The position numbers and the translations under genes were made by a program. From Candidatus Dormiibacter spiritus (GTDB lineage Bacteria > Chloroflexota > Dormibacteria > Dormibacterales > Dormibacteraceae), in assembly GCA_003244185.1 (NCBI GenBank), contig QHBT01000026.1, forward strand, positions 1 to 40,791: a stretch of 40,791 nucleotides of DNA, in the 5' to 3' direction. Positions within the stretch are counted from its first letter, which is position 1; each line of letters begins with the position of its first letter. A model generated the notes under the pieces. The model made no database searches. It was not told where the DNA came from and was given only the letters and a program-made list of their open reading frames with translations. This document shows positions 7,706 to 16,793 of the stretch, in pieces.

Positions 7706-10464
7706 TCGAGCTCAGCGCCAAGCAGCGGGCCGCCTGCCGACCGCTGCAAGGCCCGGTCAGGATCATCGCCGGCGCTGGGACAGGGAAGACAGCTGTCATA
7801 GCCGAGCGCTACAGCCGCATAGTAGCCAGGGGCGGGGATCCGAGCCGGATCCTGGTGCTGACCTTCACCGACAAGGCGGCGAGTGAGATGCGGGAGCGCG
7901 TCCTGTCGCGCTGTCCCCAGGCAGATCCGAGCGCCATCGGCACCTTCCACTCCCAGGCCCTCGGCTGGCTGCGGGAGGACGGCCGCGAGATCGGCGTCGG
8001 TGCCGGCTTCAGGCTCCTGGTCGGCGCCGACCTCTGGCTGGCCCTCCGGGAGCTGATGTGGGAAGCGGCAGATCCTGTGCTGGTCGGCCAGGAGCGGCCC
8101 GACGACCTGGTTTCGCCTCTGCTCCAGCTGGACGAGAAGTTGAAGCAGGAGCTGGTCCAGGTGCAGCGCCTGCAGGCCTGGGCGCGCCACGCCCAGGACT
8201 TGGATCGGGGGGCGCTGCTGGGCGCAGGGGCCCGGCTGCTGGAGGCGTTCGCGGCTCGGAAGCGGCGGGAGAACCAGCTTGACTTCAACGATCTCATAGT
8301 CAGAGCCGTGCAGCTGCTGGCGACCAAGCCGGAGATCCGCGAGCGTTACAGGCAGCGCTGGCGCTGGATCCTGGTCGACGAATACCAGGACACGAACCTG
8401 GCCCAGGAGCGGGTGGTCGAGCTTTTGGGGGCGCCTGCTGGCAACGTCTGCGTGGTCGGTGACGACGATCAGAGCATCTATCGCTTCCGGGGGGCATCCC
8501 GGGCCAGCCTGGAGCGCTTCCTGGCGGTCTTTCCTTCGGCCGCCACTCGAACTCTGGCTGAGAACCGGCGAAGCGCCCCCCGGGTTGTCGAGGCTGCGGC
8601 GGCGCTCATCGAGCACAATCCGGACCGGAGCGAAAAGGAGCTGCGGGCCCACTCCCTCAACGGCGAGGCAGGAGCTGTGCAGGTCTGGCGCTTGGCGAGT
8701 CGCAAAGCCGAAGCCAGGTTGATAGCGGCTGAGATTCAGCGGCTGGCGGAAGAGGGCGCCGCCCTGGAGCGGATCGCCGTGCTTGGCCGCACACACGCCA
8801 GCCTGCAGGCGGTGGCCGAAGAGCTGAGTCTGGCCGGCCTGCCCTACGAACAGAGCGGCCAGGGTCTTTTCCGCCGGCCCGAGGTGCTGGACCTGATCGC
8901 CTACCTGCGACTCATCCATGACTCAACCGACCTGCTCGCCCTGGTCAGGCTGCTGAGCCGGCCGCCTCTCAACCTGGACCTGGTACCGGCGCTGGAGCGG
9001 ATACGGTCGGGGGCGGAGACCGGTCAACCGCCCCTCGTGGCGCTCTCCGGTTGGCAGCCGACCAGCGACTGGGCGCTCGAGCTGCAGGGACTGGTTCAGC
9101 TGAAGTCCACTCTCGGCGTGGACGATCTGCTCTTCGAGGTGTTGGAGAGAACCCGCTATCTGCAGACGGCGCTGCCGCCTGACGGCCTTGAAGCGCAGCG
9201 CGTCAGCGGCAATGTGGGCCTGTTCATGGAGCGGGTGGAGGAGTACTGCGAGCGCCGCCGGGATCATTCGCTGAGCCTGTTCGTAGAGCACCTGGATCTG
9301 GTCCTGCTCTCGGGCGAAGATGCGCCGGTGGCGGAGCTGACCGACGCCCCCCACGGTGCAATCCAGCTGTTGACAATGCACAGGGCCAAGGGTCTCGAGT
9401 TCGACACCGTCTTCCTTCCCTCGCTGGTGGAATCGCGCGTCCCGCACCGGCAGCGGCCTGACCTGCTGGAGCTTCCCGCCCAGCTGGTCGAGCCGGCGGT
9501 CAGGGGTAAGGAGGACCAGGTGGCGGAGGAGCGCAGGCTGTTCTATGTCGCCATGACCCGAGCCCGGTGCCGGCTGGTCCTGACCTACGCCGACCGCTAC
9601 GAGGGTTCCCGGCTCTGGCGGCAGTCCCGCTTCCTTCGTGAGCTGGGCCAGGGTATCGAGAAGCGCGACCTGCGCGAGACGGCGGAGCTCACTCAGCCGG
9701 TCGAGGTTGAGAGCGAATCACCCGCCCTGCCGGAGGCTGACTGCCCGGTCCTGTCCTTCAGCTCGATCTCGGCCTATCAGGAGTGTCCCCGCAGGCACTG
9801 GTTCCGCTACCAGCTGCGGCTGAGCGCTCAGCCCAGCGTCGAAGCGCAGTTCGGCACAGTCCTGCACCAGGTTCTGAAGCGGGCGGGCAGCCACCGCCGG
9901 CAGGGGCGGGAGCTGAGCCTGGAGCTCCTTTATTCGATCCACGAGGACGCCTGGGACCGAATCGCGCTGAGCGAACCACGGCGGCGGCCGGTCCTGGAGG
10001 CTCTGGGCTGGCGCCTGCTCGAAACACTCCACCGCGCCGGCGGTCTTGAGCGGGCGCCATTGCTGGTCGAGGAGCAGTTCAATCTGCGGCTGCCTGGGTG
10101 GCAGCTGCAGGGAGTGATCGACCGAGTCGAGCGAGGACCTGAAGGCATCCGCATAGTCGATTACAAGTCCGGCCGGCCGGAGCGCGGCAGCGCACTTCAG
10201 CTCGCGCTGTATGCGCTCGGCGCGGGCAGCATTCCCAGCCTGGCGGCCGAGCTCGACGGGGAGCCGCCGGAGTTGGAGATCGTCTATCTCCGCAAAGAGG
10301 CCCAACGAGAGCCGTTCAAGGCGACCCCGGAGCTCCTCGCGGAGGCGAGCCGCACCGGCGCGGAGGTGGCGGCAGCCATTCGCCTCGGCCGCTTCGAGCC
10401 GCGCCCCCAGCGCCGGCGCTGCGCCCTCTGCGCCTACCGGCTGGCCTGCGACGCCGCGCTCTAG
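7702..10464 (+). CDS. UvrD/Rep-type helicase fused to an Fe-S RecB-like nuclease
   Basis: This is a superfamily 1A helicase with a C-terminal PD-(D/E)XK nuclease, the architecture of AddA/AdnB-type double-strand-break processing enzymes. Helicase motifs are Walker A AGAGTGKT (23-30), Walker B DEYQD (226-230), GDDDQSIYRFRGA (about 253), TMHRAKGLEFD (about 559) and YVAMTRAR (about 615). The nuclease begins at SFSSISAYQECPRRHW (about 686) and has the catalytic IVDYKSG at about 818-824. Cys695 together with C907, C910 and C916 (CxxCx5C at the extreme C-terminus) forms the four-cysteine pattern of Fe-S nucleases such as AddB and Cas4. No partner subunit is adjacent. It overlaps DUF721 by ATGA, so repair is coupled to the dnaA-recF run. 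Confidence 0.88.
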   Translation: MIELSAKQRAACRPLQGPVRIIAGAGTGKTAVIAERYSRIVARGGDPSRILVLTFTDKAASEMRERVLSRCPQADPSAIGTFHSQALGWLREDGREIGVGAGFRLLVGADLWLALRELMWEAADPVLVGQERPDDLVSPLLQLDEKLKQELVQVQRLQAWARHAQDLDRGALLGAGARLLEAFAARKRRENQLDFNDLIVRAVQLLATKPEIRERYRQRWRWILVDEYQDTNLAQERVVELLGAPAGNVCVVGDDDQSIYRFRGASRASLERFLAVFPSAATRTLAENRRSAPRVVEAAAALIEHNPDRSEKELRAHSLNGEAGAVQVWRLASRKAEARLIAAEIQRLAEEGAALERIAVLGRTHASLQAVAEELSLAGLPYEQSGQGLFRRPEVLDLIAYLRLIHDSTDLLALVRLLSRPPLNLDLVPALERIRSGAETGQPPLVALSGWQPTSDWALELQGLVQLKSTLGVDDLLFEVLERTRYLQTALPPDGLEAQRVSGNVGLFMERVEEYCERRRDHSLSLFVEHLDLVLLSGEDAPVAELTDAPHGAIQLLTMHRAKGLEFDTVFLPSLVESRVPHRQRPDLLELPAQLVEPAVRGKEDQVAEERRLFYVAMTRARCRLVLTYADRYEGSRLWRQSRFLRELGQGIEKRDLRETAELTQPVEVESESPALPEADCPVLSFSSISAYQECPRRHWFRYQLRLSAQPSVEAQFGTVLHQVLKRAGSHRRQGRELSLELLYSIHEDAWDRIALSEPRRRPVLEALGWRLLETLHRAGGLERAPLLVEEQFNLRLPGWQLQGVIDRVERGPEGIRIVDYKSGRPERGSALQLALYALGAGSIPSLAAELDGEPPELEIVYLRKEAQREPFKATPELLAEASRTGAEVAAAIRLGRFEPRPQRRRCALCAYRLACDAAL

Positions 10465-10728
10465 ATTGCCCAGTCCCGAGTAGCTGAGACGCTCCTGGTT
10501 GAGGTCGTCCTCCCCCGCCCCGGGGGGAGGCAGGTGGGGGGCCTTGGATTTGCAGGCTGGACCAGAGCCGCCATTTCGGTCCTGAGCATCTCGCCGCAGC
10601 TCCTGGGCGCTTGAGAGGGGTTTGACGGACCTTGGACGCAAGGTCTCACCAGAGGGCGGCGGGGGAGGACGCAAAATGCCTGCTCGCTGCTCAAGATCTC
10701 GGGGACCGGATACTCTAGGTTCGCCGCC
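10465..10728. other. Intergenic region between convergent genes, no gene seen
   Basis: These 264 bp separate the helicase and glycosyltransferase genes, whose 3' ends face each other. Apart from the strong GC hairpin listed separately I see no coding signal or repeat. Confidence 0.5.
10509..10530. terminator. Hairpin between convergent genes, possible bidirectional terminator
   Basis: There is an 8-bp perfect stem (CCTCCCCC pairing with GGGGGAGG) around a 6-nt loop, 45 bp after the helicase stop and about 200 bp after the glycosyltransferase stop. There is no T-tract on either strand, so it would be a non-canonical intrinsic terminator. Confidence 0.45.
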
Positions 10729-11865
10729 TCACTGGCTGGCGGGCGGCGCTGTCATGTAGGACCCCGCGAGCCGTAGGCATTCGCCGGCAATGTCAAGGGC
10801 TGCGTGCGGGCGCGTTATCTCTCGGGCCCGCCGCGCCATCTCCTGAAGTTGGGCCTGATCGCCCCCCAGCAGCTCCTGGACGGCCCTCAGGAGCTGCCCG
10901 GCGTGCGGGGCGTAGAGGCCGACCCCATGCTGCGTTACGTAATCCACGTTGGGCGTCTCCTGGCCAGGCAGGTAGCCGGTCAGGATGACCGGCAGGCCGG
11001 TGGCAAGAGACTCCGCAATGGCCCCTGGCCCGGCCTTCGTAACCACCAGATCCGTCGCCCGAAGCAGATTCGGCATGGTGTCGACAAACCCCAAAACGAG
11101 CACTGGAGTGGGAAAGGAGCGAGCCGTCAGCCGGCGCCGCAGCCGCTCATTTCGGCCGCAGACGGCTATGACTTGCCAGGGACGGTCGCGTCGAGCCAGC
11201 GCCCCGATCTGCTCGGACATCCGCCCGGAGCCCTCGCCGCCGCCCATGACCACCACCGTCGGCCGTCCCGGGTCCAAGCCCAGCTCTTTGCGCATCGCCG
11301 CCTGCTCGCCCGGGTGAGGCGGCCGAAAGCGCATGTCCACCGGGAAGCCCAGCAAGCGCACCTTGCGGGCGGCCACACGGGCCCGTGTCACATATCGCTG
11401 GGCTTCCTCGGTCGGCACTACCACGACGTCGGCGGGCGGAAACGCCCAGCCGCGGTGCAGCTGAACCAGATCTGTGACCACAGTCATCAGGCCGCGGGGC
11501 CGCCCGCTCCTCTGCATGGCGGTCCAGGCGACATGGTTGAGCAGAGGGTGCACCGAGAGCACCACATCCGGGTCCGCTTCGGCGATGGTCTGGAGCAGCA
11601 CGCCGCGGACCTGCGGGCCAAAGCTGGCCCGAAGCGCCGCGAAGGCGGGGCGGCTGTTGCTCCCGTGATAGATGGCAGCCCACGCCGGCCGTGCTCGCTT
11701 GATGATCGTGGGGTAGAGGGAAGTCAGGCGGCGGACGAGCGGCCGGCCCTGGCCGATCAGGGGGTCGCACATGCCAGTGCTGCAGGGGGTCGACTGCGCC
11801 ATCAGAGCGAAGGTGAGCGCCCGGGCAGCCGCACGGTGGCCGCCGCCTGTGTCGGAATAGAGCAC
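10729..11865 (-). CDS. MGDG-synthase/MurG-like glycosyltransferase (GT28 type)
   Basis: The protein resembles processive diacylglycerol glycosyltransferases and plant-type MGDG synthases, which add sugars to diacylglycerol in membranes. The N-terminal LYSDTGGGHRAAARAL motif is diagnostic. The C-terminal nucleotide-sugar region has VVVMGGGEGSGRM, VTKAGPGAIAESLATGLPVI and GQETPNVDYV. It has 378 aa from GTG 11865, but that start cuts into the first beta strand: upstream codons encode ARPARVLV in frame. The open frame runs back to a TAG at 11950-11952 with only CTG codons available. A CTG at 11949 lies 4 nt after a GAGG, so the true start may be further upstream. The next gene upstream is the cytochrome c. 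Confidence 0.82.
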   Translation of the reverse strand: MLYSDTGGGHRAAARALTFALMAQSTPCSTGMCDPLIGQGRPLVRRLTSLYPTIIKRARPAWAAIYHGSNSRPAFAALRASFGPQVRGVLLQTIAEADPDVVLSVHPLLNHVAWTAMQRSGRPRGLMTVVTDLVQLHRGWAFPPADVVVVPTEEAQRYVTRARVAARKVRLLGFPVDMRFRPPHPGEQAAMRKELGLDPGRPTVVVMGGGEGSGRMSEQIGALARRDRPWQVIAVCGRNERLRRRLTARSFPTPVLVLGFVDTMPNLLRATDLVVTKAGPGAIAESLATGLPVILTGYLPGQETPNVDYVTQHGVGLYAPHAGQLLRAVQELLGGDQAQLQEMARRAREITRPHAALDIAGECLRLAGSYMTAPPASQ

Positions 11866-11968
11866 CAGGACCCGGGCCGGCCGAGCGAGCCCGGAAGCAG
11901 AAGCCTCGGTGGAGGGCGCCCGGGCCGTCTCAGCCGGGCCGGCCGTCAGCTAACCTCGACAGCCAGTG

Positions 11969-12601
11969 CTAGTGTCCCGCGCCAGACCGCCGCTCGGCGG
12001 CGCGCCGGGCGATCCAGCGCATGTTGTAACGGGAGAGCAGCCAGGTCAGCAGCACCATGAGAAAGACGACAGTGGTGATCCAGAACACGTTGCTCTTGGC
12101 CAGCTCGGACGGCGAGAGCCCGGCAGCGCCCTTCTTGTTGGAGTCGATGATGAAGGCGGCGAGATCGGCCAAATCCTGGTCCTTGAGCTTGTCTCCGAAC
12201 GCCGGCATGGCGGCGGAGTAGCCGGAGTCTCCCTTGCGGCCGTTCTTGATGGTTTCAGCTATGTAGGCCGGGGACTTGGGGTCCGGCACTCCTGGCAGCT
12301 TGACGATGGGGTTGAGCTTGGGCCCCACACCGCCCTCCAAGTTGGCGCCGTGGCAGGAGGTGCAGCCCTGCGCGCTGTAGAGTTGCGCGCCCTTCTGCAC
12401 GTCCCCGGCCGGGGCCGCACCGGGCGCGGGGGCGGCGCCGGAGCTGGCGGCTGCGCTGGGAGCTGCTCCGCTCGGCGACGGAGTGGGGGCGGCGGAAACC
12501 GCCGTCAGCGTCCAGCCCAGCAGCAGCGCGGGGATCAGGATGGCGAAGGCGGCCGGCCACGACCAGCGGCGCGAGCCGAGTAGGCGCATCGGGCCAAACA
12601 T
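11969..12601 (-). CDS. Membrane-anchored class I cytochrome c
   Basis: This 210-aa protein is an extracytoplasmic electron carrier anchored at both ends. The N-terminal hydrophobic segment (AAFAILIPALLLGWTLTAVS) is a signal anchor or signal peptide. An Ala/Pro/Ser-rich linker follows. A single haem-binding site CTSCH lies in YSAQGCTSCHGANLEG, and the axial methionine is in AAMPAFGDKL. The C-terminal segment WITTVVFLMVLLTWLLSRY is a transmembrane helix ending in a basic cytoplasmic tail. The fold fits the single-haem cytochrome c (CCCP/cbb3-like) group. Its redox partners are not in the window. It starts with ATG. Confidence 0.88.
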   Translation of the reverse strand: MFGPMRLLGSRRWSWPAAFAILIPALLLGWTLTAVSAAPTPSPSGAAPSAAASSGAAPAPGAAPAGDVQKGAQLYSAQGCTSCHGANLEGGVGPKLNPIVKLPGVPDPKSPAYIAETIKNGRKGDSGYSAAMPAFGDKLKDQDLADLAAFIIDSNKKGAAGLSPSELAKSNVFWITTVVFLMVLLTWLLSRYNMRWIARRAAERRSGAGH

Positions 12602-12732
12602 AACAGAGCCGCTGGCGTTGTCACCGGTCGGTCACCAGGCTGAGTCCGAATTACGTGCAATGGCCGATCGGCCCCAGAGCCCCGAGACAAGGTCCTAATG
12701 GCTGGGAACGGCGAACTAGTATTGCCGGTGAA

Positions 12733-13680
12733 GTGGGCAGCGGGCGGCTGACAGCAGCGGCGTTTGTTCTGGCGGCCCTGCTGGGCGCGGCGAGTCGCGT
12801 GTGGGCGAGCAATCCCAACTCAGGCTTGTTGGTGCTGGTAGGAGCCGCCTGTGCCGGTGTTGGACTGCTGGCAGCCAGCCACAATATCGGTCCCCGCCTG
12901 GGCCTGTCGGAGCTCGGCGAAGGCCGCAGCCTGCTGGTTATCGCGGGCTCGCTGACGGCGCTGGCGGTCCCCTGGCAGACCCAGATCCCGCCTGCCCACC
13001 TGGACCGCCTCTTCGGCTGGCAGACGCCAGCTGCCTGGTTCTGCATCGCCGCCCTGATCGCCGCCGCGCTGGTCCGCCGCCCACTAGTCCGGGGCTTCGC
13101 TCTCACGGTGGCAGCAACAGCGCTCGCCGCCTGGGTGGCCTGGCTCGGCCACCTACTTCTGACGCCCGAGGTCACTCGACTCAGCTTTCCCTTCCAGGTA
13201 GTCGATCTGCTTGCTGTCGGTTGGTACCTGGCCGCCATCACCTTCCTCGTGGCAGCCGAAGGTGAGGCGGCTCGGCGCAGCGCTGAAGACACCGGTGCGC
13301 CTCGACTTTCAGAACTGGTGGTCTGGGCCCTCCTGCCCGGTTTGGGACTCGTGCGCCTGGGCCGGCGGGCGGCGGGCCTGGCCTGGTTGGGCGCGGGCGG
13401 AGTCCTTGGCTTTCTTCTCTGGGTGTCGGCCTATGGCCAGGACCAGTTTCTCTACTGGAGCTCGTTCAGCTACACGGTTCTCCTGCCGCCGGCGCGCTCG
13501 CGCGGCGACGTGACGGCACTGCTCTGGCTGCTCGCACTCCTGCTGGTGACGAGCTTTTTGAGCACCCTCTGGGCGGCTCGGCGTGAGCGCCAGCCGCGGT
13601 CGCAGCTGGCATCCTGGACGGGCTTGGGTCAGACGGGAGGACACGACCGTCCGGGCGGAGCCGGCCGGAGACGCGGTTAG
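12733..13680 (+). CDS. Polytopic membrane protein of unknown function
   Basis: I do not recognise a family. The 315-aa product (from GTG 12733) has about seven to eight hydrophobic helices, for example LTAAAFVLAALLGAA, GLLVLVGAACAGVGLLAA, GFALTVAATALAAWVAWL and LLWLLALLLVTSFLSTLW. Near the C-terminus, PGLGLVRLGRRAAGLAWLGA resembles small glycine-rich membrane domains. The frame is open back to GTG 12655, which would add 26 polar residues. I prefer 12733 because hydrophobic sequence begins right after it and a TAGTAT -10-like hexamer lies 10 nt upstream. It is divergent from the cytochrome c gene. Confidence 0.65.
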   Translation: MGSGRLTAAAFVLAALLGAASRVWASNPNSGLLVLVGAACAGVGLLAASHNIGPRLGLSELGEGRSLLVIAGSLTALAVPWQTQIPPAHLDRLFGWQTPAAWFCIAALIAAALVRRPLVRGFALTVAATALAAWVAWLGHLLLTPEVTRLSFPFQVVDLLAVGWYLAAITFLVAAEGEAARRSAEDTGAPRLSELVVWALLPGLGLVRLGRRAAGLAWLGAGGVLGFLLWVSAYGQDQFLYWSSFSYTVLLPPARSRGDVTALLWLLALLLVTSFLSTLWAARRERQPRSQLASWTGLGQTGGHDRPGGAGRRRG

Positions 13681-13796
13681 GCAAGCAGGCGCCTGCCCAA
13701 AGCGGGATCAGGCACTGCGCCTGACCTGAGCCTAAGTCGAACCCAAGGGGCGCCCAGCGCCAGGCGGGAATAAGATGCCGCCCGGCGAGAATTCCG

Positions 13797-15260
13797 TTGA
13801 CATGCCCACCACGTCCTCGGTTTCCGCCTCGGGCTGCGCCTGCAGCTCGCGCCGCTGGCTCGACTCCAGGTCCAGCTACCGTGGCTGAAGCCCGCGCCCT
13901 CCCCGAGCCGTCTTCGCGGGCCGGCCTGAGCCGGGTCGCCGTCTTCTCGCTGCACACCTCACCGACCGCCTCTCTCGGCCACTCGGCCAACGGCGGCATG
14001 AACGTCTACATCCGCCAGCTCTGCGTGGGCCTCTCCCAGCTTGGAGTGGCGACCGACATCTTCACGCGGTCTCTGGCTGGCGACAAGAGAGTTGAGCAGC
14101 TCGCGCCGCTCAGTCGCGTGATCAACCTCCCTGCCGGGCCGCAAGAACTTGACAAATACCGCCTGCTCGAGCAGGTCCCAATCTTCACCGAGGGCGTCCG
14201 CGCTTTCATGGCGGAGGGCGGGCTCCACTACGACGCCATGTACTCCCACTACTGGCTCTCAGGCATGGTGGCCTGCGCCCTGCGCGGCTCGCTGCGAGTG
14301 CCCTGGGCGCACACGGCGCACACGCTGGCCATCGTGAAGAACCGGCTGCTCGCCCCCGGCGACCGACCGGAGCCGGAGGTGCGGGTGGATCTGGAAGGCG
14401 AGGTCGCGCGCTGCGCCGACCTGCTGATAGTCAACACCCAGGCCGAGGCGTTGGAGTTGCTGCGCGCTTACGGGGTGCGGCAGGAACGTCTGGCGGTGGT
14501 GGCGCCGGGCTGCGATCTTGGAGCGTTCGAGCCCCGCCCGCGGCAGGTCGCCCGAGAAGCACTTGGCTACCCCGAGCAGCGCCTCTTCGTCTTCGCCGGC
14601 CGGTTGGAACGCCTGAAGGGGGTCGATGTGCTCATCCGGGCCCTGGCCGAGTTGACGGCTGACGGCGCCAGGCCCGAACTGCGCCTCTTGATCATCGGAG
14701 GCGACAGCCACTCCAGTGGTGAGAGCGAGCGGCAGCGGCTGGCCACTCTGGCCGAGCGGCTGGGCCTGACCGGGCAGGTGAGTTTCACAGGACCGCTGCC
14801 ACAGGAGCGGCTGGCCGGCTATTACGCGGCGGCGGAGGCGGTCCTGCTCCCCTCCTACAACGAGTCCTTCGGCCTGGTAGCCCTCGAGGCGCAGGCTTCC
14901 GGGACACCTGTGATTGCCAGCAATGTGCCGGGGCTGGCCCTCGTGGTCAGCGACGGGCGCACAGGCTTTCTGGTCAACGGGCACGACCCGCGTGACTATG
15001 TCGATCGGATGCGACAGCTTCTGGAAAGCCCCAGGTTGGTGGAGGCGATGGGCTCGCGGGCCGCGCGAAGGGCACGCGGCTTCAGCTGGGACCGAACCAC
15101 CGAACGGGTCCATGCTCTGCTCAGCGAACCCGTCTCTAAGGCCACCGCCGCGGGCGCCGGCTTAGGCTCGAGTCCAGCCGAGCTGGCCGGCGCCATAGGC
15201 GTAGCCGTCCACCCCGTACCGGGTCAGCTGCGTCAGCCGACTGCCGTCAGCGTTCATTAG
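13797..15260 (+). CDS. GT4-family glycosyltransferase, MshA/sucrose-synthase-like
   Basis: This is a retaining glycosyltransferase with GT-B fold, of the family that includes MshA (mycothiol) and sucrose-phosphate synthases. Seen in order: VAVFSLHTSP and GHSANGGMNVYIRQL near residue 60, a donor-site region FAGRLERLKGVDVLIRAL, and YNESFGLVALEAQASGTPVI with the family's E-x7-E pattern. The long N-terminus before VAEARALPEP is not conserved, so GTG 13881 is an alternative to TTG 13797. The last 99 bp overlap the 3' end of the opposite-strand lipoprotein gene, so the final 33 residues are probably dispensable. The acceptor sugar or lipid cannot be read from sequence. Confidence 0.85.
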   Translation: MTCPPRPRFPPRAAPAARAAGSTPGPATVAEARALPEPSSRAGLSRVAVFSLHTSPTASLGHSANGGMNVYIRQLCVGLSQLGVATDIFTRSLAGDKRVEQLAPLSRVINLPAGPQELDKYRLLEQVPIFTEGVRAFMAEGGLHYDAMYSHYWLSGMVACALRGSLRVPWAHTAHTLAIVKNRLLAPGDRPEPEVRVDLEGEVARCADLLIVNTQAEALELLRAYGVRQERLAVVAPGCDLGAFEPRPRQVAREALGYPEQRLFVFAGRLERLKGVDVLIRALAELTADGARPELRLLIIGGDSHSSGESERQRLATLAERLGLTGQVSFTGPLPQERLAGYYAAAEAVLLPSYNESFGLVALEAQASGTPVIASNVPGLALVVSDGRTGFLVNGHDPRDYVDRMRQLLESPRLVEAMGSRAARRARGFSWDRTTERVHALLSEPVSKATAAGAGLGSSPAELAGAIGVAVHPVPGQLRQPTAVSVH

Positions 15261-16793
15261 CCAGACCTGAGGCACGCCTGCCGTGCTGGAGATGAAAGCG
15301 ATCTGATGCCCGTCGGGCGAAGGGCTCAGCTGCTCGACTGAGGTCTGCGGCTCCGCGGGCAGGCCGTCGGCGGTGCTGAGCGTCTGGTTCTGGCCCTGGG
15401 TGGAGCTGAGCCGGAAGGCTTTGGCCACCAGCCCGACCTTGGTTGCGACGGGCGCAGTGAGGAGCAGGTGACGGGAGTCTGACTGCCAGATTGGCGGGCT
15501 GATCTGGCCCGTGACGACAGTGAACGGCTGGCTGGACCCGCCGCGCAGAGTCCGCACCCGCAGGCGGGTCTGAGTCGGATCTGTGGCGGGGGACCGGTAG
15601 GCGAGAGCACTGAGATCGGGCGCCCAGGCGAGACCGTCCACCGCAGCGTTCTCGGATTCCAGCAGTGACTCGGTCTTCAGGCCGGCGTCGTAGAGCCGGA
15701 TCGCCGTACCTGACTCAGCGGGCGTCGTGTAGGCGATCTGGCGGCCGCCCGGGGCGACGGCTGCTTCGAGCACCTTTTGAGCCACCTCCGTGTAACCGCT
15801 CTCGCGAGACCAGATTCGGAGGCGATCTCCATCCAGCAGCGCAAAGCTGCCGGTCGAGTCCAGGTACGCGGCCCAGCGGCCGGCGAAGGGAAGGGGGTTG
15901 CTGCTGCCGTCGAGGACGCTCTCCGACCAGGTTCCGGAGGCACTGTGAAGCAGCAACCGGTCGCCGCTTGGCGCCCATTGGAAGCTGGCAACTGAGGCGG
16001 CCACCAGGGGGCGGGGAAAACCGCTCTCGTTCACCAGCCAGATGCCCTCGCCAGCGCCGCTCGGAACTGGCGTTGCGATGAAGCCCACCCAATGCTGGAG
16101 GCTCTTCACCTGCCCTGTCCGAAAGGTGATGGCCGAGCCGGTCGCCAGCACGTTGCCGTGAACGTCCCGGGCAGTGGGCGCGACGCTGATCGAGTAGTCC
16201 TGATCGGGGGCCAGCAGCTGGGCTGGGGCGAGCTCCAAGCGCCGGGGATCGGCCGGATCCTGGCGAAGCTGAAAGGCGAGGCTGGGGGAGAGGCTCACCG
16301 AGCCACTCAGTGAGGCCACATCCATCGGTCGACTGAACGTGAGGCTGAGGTAGGCCGCCGGGTCTACCCCGGTGTCGTTGGCGCCGGGGCTGGCACCGCT
16401 CAGCCGAGGCGGCTCCTCGGTGTCGAAGTACCAACTATGTCGGAGCGGGGCTGCGCTACCCTGTCGATCCCGGTAGCCGGGGTCCAGCACAACCCGGTAA
16501 CGAGTGGACGGCCGGAGCGTCTCGTGGCTGAAGACGACCTCGTGGTCGCTGGGCCAGCTGAAAGTGCCGTGAACCTGCGGCTCGAGCCGAAAGTGCGCGG
16601 CGACCGAAGCGCTGTCCATCGGCCTGTCGAACTGGACTGAGAGCGGACCGTTGGTGGCGAAGCCGGTGGCCTTCGACTGTGGGGTCACGCCGACGACCTG
16701 CGGCGGCGCCGAGCACCCTACACCCCCAATCACGCCCAGGATCAGCACCACGAGCCCGACGGATCCTCGCCCGAACAGCGGTCCTCTAAGCAC
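15162..16793 (-). CDS. Lipoprotein with two Ig-like (Big_5) domains and a TolB-like beta-propeller
   Basis: The 543-aa product has a lipoprotein signal peptide (VGLVVLILGVIGGVGC with Cys27 as lipidation site) and is probably anchored outside the cytoplasmic membrane. Two Big_5/SbsA-type domains follow at about 33-130 and 131-230, marked by LSVQFDRPMDSASV and LSLTFSRPMDVASL. The remainder has WD40/PD40-like repeats, such as SFQWAPSGDRLLL, GLAWAPDLSALAY and LSPSPDGHQIAFIS, ending with VWLMNADGSRLTQLT. This suggests a surface sensing or binding protein rather than an enzyme; no catalytic motif is visible. It starts with GTG. Confidence 0.8.
   Translation of the reverse strand: MLRGPLFGRGSVGLVVLILGVIGGVGCSAPPQVVGVTPQSKATGFATNGPLSVQFDRPMDSASVAAHFRLEPQVHGTFSWPSDHEVVFSHETLRPSTRYRVVLDPGYRDRQGSAAPLRHSWYFDTEEPPRLSGASPGANDTGVDPAAYLSLTFSRPMDVASLSGSVSLSPSLAFQLRQDPADPRRLELAPAQLLAPDQDYSISVAPTARDVHGNVLATGSAITFRTGQVKSLQHWVGFIATPVPSGAGEGIWLVNESGFPRPLVAASVASFQWAPSGDRLLLHSASGTWSESVLDGSSNPLPFAGRWAAYLDSTGSFALLDGDRLRIWSRESGYTEVAQKVLEAAVAPGGRQIAYTTPAESGTAIRLYDAGLKTESLLESENAAVDGLAWAPDLSALAYRSPATDPTQTRLRVRTLRGGSSQPFTVVTGQISPPIWQSDSRHLLLTAPVATKVGLVAKAFRLSSTQGQNQTLSTADGLPAEPQTSVEQLSPSPDGHQIAFISSTAGVPQVWLMNADGSRLTQLTRYGVDGYAYGAGQLGWTRA

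Noticed and set aside
9718-10674. Long antisense frames over the helicase, glycosyltransferase and other genes
   Set aside because: They are mirror frames of GC-rich coding sequence with Gln/Arg/Pro/Leu-rich products and no motifs.
13797-13880. N-terminal 28 residues of the GT4 enzyme as a signal peptide
   Set aside because: The segment is basic and Pro/Ala-rich without a hydrophobic core. The conserved domain begins later, and GTG 13881 is an alternative start.
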